Shown here piece by piece: positions 58,041 to 64,000 of a stretch of 64,000 bases of DNA (within the stretch, counting starts at the first letter, position 1; each line of letters begins with the position of its first letter). Below the pieces are notes generated by a model. It had not been told where the DNA came from, searched no databases, and saw nothing but the letters and a program-made list of their open reading frames with translations. Origin of the DNA: Aporrectodea caliginosa (taxonomy: Eukaryota; Annelida; Clitellata; Crassiclitellata; Lumbricidae); NCBI GenBank assembly GCA_020284085.1, contig JACEVL010005024.1, positions 558,001 to 622,000 of the forward strand, in the 5' to 3' direction. Made by a program: the position numbers and the translations under genes.

Positions 58041-58490
58041 ATCTGTTGCTCCAGATGGAATGACTATCTGTTGCTCCAGGTGGAATGACTATCTGTTGCT
58101 CCAGATGGAATGACTATCTGTTGCTCCAGATGGAATGACTATCTGTTGCTCCAGGTGGAATGACTATCTGTTGCTCCAGATGGAATGACTATCCGTTGCT
58201 CCAGATAGAATGACTATCTGTTGCTCCAGATGGAATGACTATCTGTTGCTCCAGATGGAATGACTATCTGTTGCTCCAGGTGGAATGACTATCTGTTGCT
58301 CCAGATGGAATGACTATCTGTTGCTCCAGATGGAATGACTATCTGTTGCTCCAGGTGGAATGACTATCTGTTGCTCCAGATGGAATGACTATCTGTTGCT
58401 CCAGGTGGAATGACTATCTGTTGCTCCAGATGGAATGACTATCTGTTGCTCCAGGTGGAATGACTATCTGTTGCTCCAGGTGGAATGACT
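58041..58490. repeat. Minisatellite, exactly 18 x 25 bp
   Basis: The unit is ATCTGTTGCTCCAG(A/G)TGG followed by AATGACT. All 18 units keep 25-bp length. Variation is almost only the A/G at unit position 15, in the order A G A A G A A A A G A A G A G A G G. Unit 7 has two extra changes. The period is not a multiple of three, so it is not coding. Confidence 0.97.
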
Positions 58491-59089
58491 ACTGTGATTG
58501 GCTCAATCTGACCCTTTGCAATTCAGTCGTCTTCCTCTGTCAGTGTCTACCACAGCGTTTCCCAAAGCATGTTCCATGGAACCCCCCAGCGTTCCATGAG
58601 GGGAAGACAAGTGTTTTGTGAGGAAATGGATAAAAGTGTTGTTAAGATTATGTCTGTTCTGTTTCATTGTCTATTCTGGGTTTCCACCAGAAACAGATAT
58701 TGTGCAGCTGATCAGTTGATGCACTGTGCAGGCTGTGCATTAATGTACATCACTTTATAAGAGGTTCCTAATATGTGCTCTATAACAGTCCATATACATA
58801 CATGTATAATATATGTATATACAATATACATGTAATATATGTAGCATGTATATATATATATAAATTTCACTTGATTGACTGAGATACATTTGTACTAAAT
58901 GGGTGCTATTGAAGCTTTTAGAATGTTTCAGGTAAGACATTTTTGGTTCAAACAGAACAAAATCTGTTGCTTTAAAGTTTAAAAACATATTAATCAGAGT
59001 ATCAGTGAGTATAAACTTTCACCAAAGTAATACCAGAATCGCAGCCAGTTAGGCATGCAGTCCAGTACTTTGCATTGGGTCGTCAAAAC

Positions 59090-59960
59090 TACAAACTCCT
59101 AGTAAAGGAAGCTCCAAATTTAGGGAGCGAGTCGCCCAGGTGGACACTTGAAAGACAGAGGCAGACAGAAGAGAGCAGAAGACGGTAGGAGAGAAGCAAA
59201 GACTTGGATGTGGCCTTGGATGCACAAGTGAATAATAGATCTGTGATGATTGTTAGGTTCCTCGTTTCAATTATCAGCTGGTGTTCTGCTGAGAATCCTC
59301 CTTCAGCTGAACTATTGCGCTGGTACCCTTTTCGTCGACTCTGGTCTTCTGGTTCCTTGTCGTCGTCGTGCCTCCTCCTCCTCGTCCTCCTTTGCAGCCT
59401 CCAAGCGGGGACGGACCAATGGACGGCGGCGGCGGCGGCTGTGGCTGAGTCACTGGTGTCGCCGCCGCTGCCTAATGGGGGCTGCCCGGCTTCAGCACGG
59501 CCGCAGTCGCTGTGGCAGACTTTCGTGCGCGTGTGTGTGTTGGGCACATGATCGTGGCAGCGGAATATCGGGGCAGTCATTAGGTTGGGGGTAAGAGTGG
59601 TGAGGGTAGTAGCCTTTGCTGGAGCCAAGAGCTGCTTAAGCGGGCTGCAGACTTGACTCAGCAGGAGCAGCGGCGAAGGCAGCATCCTCTTAGCAGCGAT
59701 GCAGTTGATTCAGTTTGCCTAGTACGCTCGCTCGGTCGCTCGGTCGTTCCTTGGCTCGGTCTCTCGGTCGCTCGGTCGGTCGGCTGCAGAGTTGGCAGCT
59801 TCTTCGTTTCTGGCTGATGATCCTCTTCTTGTCAAACATCGACGGTGTCGTCTTCGTTGTTGTTGTTGTTGTTGTTGTCACTCGGTCGTCGTCGTCGGTG
59901 GAAATTTCTTCGGATGTTTTCGTTGTAGGTATATCTAAAACCATCATGAGTTATTAGTTT
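59090..59960. other. GC-rich block with GTT/TCGG repeats, no recognisable gene
   Basis: Long frames on both strands (198 codons minus at 59089-59685; 115 and 114 plus) overlap each other and are rich in Ser, Arg and Leu. (TCGG)n at 59731-59785 and (GTT)n at 59857-59880 are embedded. It may be a promoter or 5' UTR region; no domain supports a protein. Confidence 0.3.
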
Positions 59961-61045
59961 AGCTATATTAGTACTCTAGCTCCTGTTGCTCATGGTCATC
60001 AAGGACTCTTGTTATTGTCATAAGTGTTTTGCTGAGTAAATCTTTTCATTGTATAAAAGAACAGATGAGACGTGGAGCGAGTTAGGTTTATTCTGCGATT
60101 TGGCCCAGATCATGATGCAAAACTTGTTGACAAAAGAGACGTTTGAACTCTAGGAAGAAGATGCGAGGACTTCAGTGGCTGAATATAGTGTTGTGAGTGC
60201 TGTGTAAAAATACTTTGAGAAGTTTTTTGACAGCACTAGCTAAAATATGAATAGAAATGCTGTTGAAAATAGTATTTTGGAAATACTGTAAGGTATTGTT
60301 ATTGAAAAATATTTTTGCCAAGTTGTCTCTAAATTAGAGATCATCTGAGGTCGTCTGCACCAGTTGGGGTTTGTCTCCGTAGGGAATCATAATTCTGTAC
60401 ATTTGTCAGTCATTCGCTGCTAAGAGTCTTTACTCAGAATTGTTCTGTGCCGTTGATGAACTGTCGTATGGTTGCGTGCACTTCTGAAGTTTGGAAGGAC
60501 GACAATATCAAATATAGACCAGTTGTATTGTATATTATTGTATTAAGAAGCACACACACAGGTTGCTTGGCAGTCTGTTCCAGGGTGAAGGGCCAACCAT
60601 ATCAAAGCTACCATGTTGCATCATGGAACAACCAGAACACCATGTGCTGCCGAGCAAACAAGTGGTGCACTTGAAGTACAGTGTTGCATCTTATTGGAAC
60701 GAGTAGTGGTTGTTGCAAGACTTGTGCTCTTGAATTGATGTTTAACTGATATATCTGTGTCCATATGTCTGGAATGGACCCCTGTGGGACCATACTGACA
60801 TGGGCCCCGGCCTCTGACTTAGATAGTACCACTTCTACCCAAAAGTCAGTCCTCATTTCACTTAGATGACAATAAAAACAGATACCTGAAACAATTTGGA
60901 TGAAACGATTTGGTATCGCCTGTGTGAAGTAAGATCTCAAACATCACTCACACAGACTGATAGGGCTTCCAAGTTGCATTATTTTCAATAGTCCTACTTG
61001 ATTATGCCAGCATAGGAAGTAAATGAATATGTTAACTCATAATGT

Positions 61046-61121
61046 ATTGCGTAAAATCTATGAAGTTCTTACTTAGCAAGAGATGTCTTTAAAAAGTATT
61101 TTCAGTTTGTAAGAATGAACT
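61046..61121 (+). repeat. Left arm of a widely spaced inverted repeat
   Basis: About 75 bp beginning ATTGCGTAAAATCTATGAAG is repeated in inverse orientation at 62361-62435 with roughly 90 percent identity. The two may be the termini of a 1.39-kb element or two inverted copies of a small repeat. Confidence 0.8.
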
Positions 61122-61312
61122 TTTCAAGTATACCGTTTAACTCTGGTTCATTGAGAGGCTCTCAGTCTGGTCAGTAATCTCTCTGATCACTACTAAATAG
61201 ATGTGTAGGTGAGAACTGCTGAGCGGCTGGTTATTGTGAGGAGATTTGTCATTTTGTCATTTCATCTGCTAAGGAGTGATCATGTCTCTCATGTTGCTGA
61301 CAAACATGGTTA

Positions 61313-61803
61313 GGGGTCATTGCATAATTACGTAATGCTCCAGGGTGGGTGGGGTTCTTGAAAAAGTTACGAAGCGTTAGGTGGGTGGGTGGGTGGGTGG
61401 AGCTGAAGCGGATTGTTACGTAACGCTTTTAAAAACAGTTTAGTTATAAATGAATTTTAAATTAACATCAAATGACACGATGTGATCGATGTTCAAACTT
61501 CGTGCCATTGATTTAAAACTTAACTAAAACACGCAATAGTATTAAGCAAGCATTTATTGAGCATTATTTTAAAATTAAAAGTTGAAATTTAATCTGTTTT
61601 TATTTGTAAAAATGTAAAGAAAAATTAAATTTGTTAGACAACAATCGACATGTTCAAGAAAAGTAAAGTTAATCATATGCTAGATCTTTACTGAGACCTA
61701 ACAATAAATACGTAACGCTGGGTGGGTGGGTCTAGGGAAACGTTACGAAGCATTACACATCAAAAACGGTCATTTTCGGCGTTACGTAATTATGCAATGA
61801 CCC
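61313..61803. mobile_element. PIF/Harbinger-like MITE, 491 bp
   Basis: The ends GGGTCATTGCATAATTACGT and the perfect inverse are at least 22 bp long. TTA lies on both sides (61310-61312 and 61804-61806); the left has one extra G. Inside each end is a GGGTGGGTGGG tract, and CGTTACGAAGC words occur on both sides. No coding sequence is present. It sits between the arms of the larger inverted repeat. Confidence 0.75.
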
Positions 61804-62360
61804 TTATGGAATCCAATGAAAAATGTTGTAAATGCACGTAGAAGCTGCTAGGATCAAAAGGCCGTCTGAGTACATCTCGTAACTCAGATCCAAAGTAACT
61901 TTTCAGTGACACTTTCACTTTAATAAACTAGAATGCAACTGTGTATTTGTATGCTTGTATATAGCACATTTTAAGGACATAATGCCAAAGGTGGCTATCT
62001 ACCAGACATAAAGTGATGCAGCTGAAGAAAGTTGAAGGTTTTCTTGAGTTGATTCTGGTTTAATAGTGTGGACTTTTGGGCACACGTTGTTCCAGTGTGC
62101 TGATGTGGTTGTGTCATGGGATTGTAGGAGCAGTAGGTCCTGCAGCCTACAGAACCACTGACTTAACTCCTTTGAGATCAGAACACAGAGCTCCTTGATG
62201 CATTCTCTGAGCTTGCTCCACAGCTGGTGCATATAGTAAGAGTTCAGTGTTGGCATATGGAAGCCATGTTGCATGTTCTGCTGGTGGCAAATGCAGCCCA
62301 TTGTAGCCTTGTGAACGATGAGATGCCAGCCTCTCCTGTCCTTCTGTCTTCATGCTATCA

Positions 62361-62435
62361 AGTTCATTTTACATACTGAAAATACTTTTTAAAGACATCT
62401 CTTGCTAATTATGAACTTCATAGATTTTAGGCAAT
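62361..62435 (-). repeat. Right arm of the inverted repeat
   Basis: Inverse partner of 61046-61121; the shared core AGCAAGAGATGTCTTTAAAA is identical in both arms. Confidence 0.8.
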
Positions 62436-62470
62436 GAAATTTCATGTCTGTGAAATTCTTCTCCATGACA

Positions 62471-63130
62471 TTAGTCCAATTGGTCCTTAATCAGTTGTTT
62501 TGACGGCTTATTCATTGTGGTCCACTGGGCTCTCTGGGTTTCCTTGTCTTCTGGGAGCCCGAAAACGCTCAGTCTGTGTTTCTGGACTGTGGCAGAGACG
62601 GGTATCGTGGCTATTTTCCTCATGATTGCCATGATACCAACATGGTCCATACAAGGAACTTTCAGGATCTTCCTGAGGCACCACATGTCGAAGATGTCAA
62701 GCTTCCTATGTAGGCCTTGTAGGGCCTGTGTGATTGTCCAAGTCTTGCAACTGTAGAGAAGCATTGGCAACACCTACACCTACTTATAGAGCTGGAGCTG
62801 GATATTCAGCTCAGAGGTGAAGTGCCAAATGCTCTGATCCAGGGAAACCATGCAGGAACTGATGATAGCAATTCCACAATTGATCTCCCATTTGCTAGAT
62901 CCACTTGGCACTGTTTGGAAGTTGGCTGCCATGTGAATGTGTCCGCTACCTCCAGCATATCACTTGAACTCATTGAAAAATACGTGGTGCCCCAGGGACA
63001 ATCCGTGGTGGTCTCGATCTTAGCTTTGTTCTAGTTGATCTCCAGGCCTTGGCCTTGGCCTTTCCACCCATAAGCACCAGGAGTTAAACTTCTGCCTTCT
63101 GCATCAGTAAGGAAAGATCTTCCATATAGT
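62471..63130 (-). mobile_element. LINE ORF C-terminal fragment
   Basis: A 100-codon minus-strand frame starts MLPMLLYSCKTWTITQALQG and continues LDIFDMWCLRKILKVPCMDH and VQKHRLSVFG. This is the block after the reverse transcriptase in many LINE proteins (standard form VLLYGCETWT). Upstream pieces to about 63130 (FSMSSSDMLEVADTFTW) belong to the same protein in broken frames. Confidence 0.7.
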
Positions 63131-63422
63131 CTAGGTCGGTAAGACCTCCTCCCGAGTATTGGTGCCCAACATGCCACATGAATGGACCGTGGGCTCCATA
63201 TTTAATTCATTGGTGCCATTCAAAGGTCTGGAACCATCGGTCACTCTGTCTTACTCCACTGTCAGCATAGAGTGTGTGACTGCGCAGTAGAAAGGCTCAT
63301 TGTGTTTGGCTGTTGTCATTCGTTTTGAGTCATGTTTGGAAGTTTATGGAACGTTGGACTGATTGCAGCCAAAGACAGATGACTGGAAATGGGGTGAAAG
63401 AAAGTGCGTTAAGTAGTTCCCA

Positions 63423-63494
63423 CGGAGGGAGGGAGCGAGGGAGGGAGGGAGGGAGGGAGGGAGGGAGGGAGGGAGGGAGGGAGGGAGGGAGGGA
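63423..63494. repeat. (GGGA)n microsatellite
   Basis: About 17 GGGA/GGAG tetramers with one GCGA interruption. Confidence 0.98.
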
Positions 63495-63668
63495 GAAGGT
63501 AAGTAAGTGATTGTACAATCAGTTAGCAGTGGATTAGACTGGCCATCCTTTGTTTTATGATTATCCATTGTTAGGGTTTTGGACAGGATGTTGGGATCAG
63601 TAGTATCAGCTGATAGTCCTTTGCTGTGTGACTGCTCCAAGCGAGGCTTTTATGGAGTGGAAAGACAG

Positions 63669-63788
63669 ATGGAACATTGGTCTTTTCCTTTGATCCTCCT
63701 GCCACCATGCTTCCTGCTGCTGCTCCTCTCTGCTGCCTCCACAGTGGATGCCAGTGCTCTTAAAGTTGATCCTGCTTTGGTCATATGA
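63669..63788 (+). CDS. Possible short signal-peptide-bearing frame
   Basis: From the ATG at 63669 the frame reads MEHWSFPLILLPPCFLLLLL, then SAASTVDASALKVDPALVI and a stop. The first 29 residues look like a signal peptide with a plausible cleavage after VDA. The leucines come from CTG/CTC runs, so a chance origin in repeat-rich DNA is quite possible. It could be the first coding exon of a secreted or membrane protein continuing beyond the window, but no convincing donor site was seen. Confidence 0.15.
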   Translation: MEHWSFPLILLPPCFLLLLLSAASTVDASALKVDPALVI

Positions 63789-63843
63789 CACATGTTGGCG
63801 TATAACTCGCCAGAGACAGACAGACCTTATATTAATTATTATG

Positions 63844-63874
<31 letters not shown>

Positions 63875-63977
63875 GTATGTATACACATGTATCCGTGTCT
63901 GGCCTGTGGCCGGGTTGGCTGCCTGTATCCGTGTCTGGCCTGTGGCTGGGCTGGCTGCCTGCATTGTCCGGAGCCTC

Positions 63978-64000
63978 TGCTGCTGCTGCTGCTGCTGCTG
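63978..64000. repeat. (CTG)n at the window edge
   Basis: Eight CTG units run to the end of the window. Just before it, a 40-bp block containing TATCCGTGTCTGGCCTGTGG is duplicated in tandem (63889-63968). Confidence 0.9.

Noticed and set aside
58041..58490. CRISPR-like array
   Set aside because: The 25-bp units are directly adjacent with no unique spacers, and the DNA is animal. It is a minisatellite.
58553..58640. CAGCGTTTCCCAAAG as a hAT left end
   Set aside because: Resembles a hAT terminus, but no inverted right end, target duplication or subterminal array was found.
59089..59685. 198-codon minus-strand frame
   Set aside because: Composition-driven frame in a GC-rich block. Overlapping frames on the other strand are about as long, and there is no recognisable motif.

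Overview
The window is animal nuclear DNA. It has intron-rich genes with GT-AG splice sites, long AT-rich introns, many microsatellites, and decayed LINEs, SINEs and DNA transposons. Two conserved genes could be reconstructed exon by exon. On the minus strand, slu7 (splicing factor SLU7) has 14 coding exons between 16519 and 5694 that join in frame to 620 codons plus stop. On the plus strand, anapc10 (APC10/DOC1, a subunit of the anaphase-promoting complex) has three exons ending at 32960. The transposon mix and sequence style suggest a marine invertebrate, possibly a deuterostome, but the species cannot be fixed from the sequence.

Layout: 1-5.4 kb is non-coding and holds a TIR element, a LINE 3' fragment, an orphan reading frame and a hAT-like element. 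5.7-16.5 kb is slu7, whose introns carry LINE and hAT debris and a perfect 181-bp tandem duplication. 16.6-28.6 kb is transposon-rich: LINE pieces, two copies of a Mutator-like MITE, two large composite hAT-like elements, a CACTG-ended element and tRNA-derived SINEs. 28.6-33.0 kb is anapc10, with LINE fragments and a PIF/Harbinger-like MITE in its introns. 33-39 kb holds an RTE-like LINE fragment and a CR1/L2-like LINE split by a hAT insertion, followed by a second, inverted copy of the same hAT. 39-42.3 kb is GC-rich, full of microsatellites, and a candidate promoter region without a recognisable coding exon. 42-64 kb holds more hAT-like and LINE copies, an 18-unit minisatellite, two more GC-rich blocks (52.5-53.1 and 59.1-60.0 kb), and no gene I can name.

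The most striking feature is a cohort of about ten hAT-like elements from at least seven families. Six have exact 8-bp target-site duplications. Each family fills its terminal regions with its own short iterated word (TAATTTG, TAATTGAATTAC, GAGACC, ACTTGTACT, CCCGGGC, GGCGGCG, CCGGGAC or GGGGGGCGAT). Several are 880-950 bp once later insertions are removed, so one architecture recurs with different sequence. Other structures worth checking are a 46-bp perfect palindrome, a dispersed ~70-bp foldback present three times, 9-bp-TSD MITEs with telomere-like repeats inside, and a LINE 3' hairpin shared by several copies.

All calls come from reading the sequence by eye. Family names for transposons rest on termini, target-site duplications and protein motifs, not on database searches.
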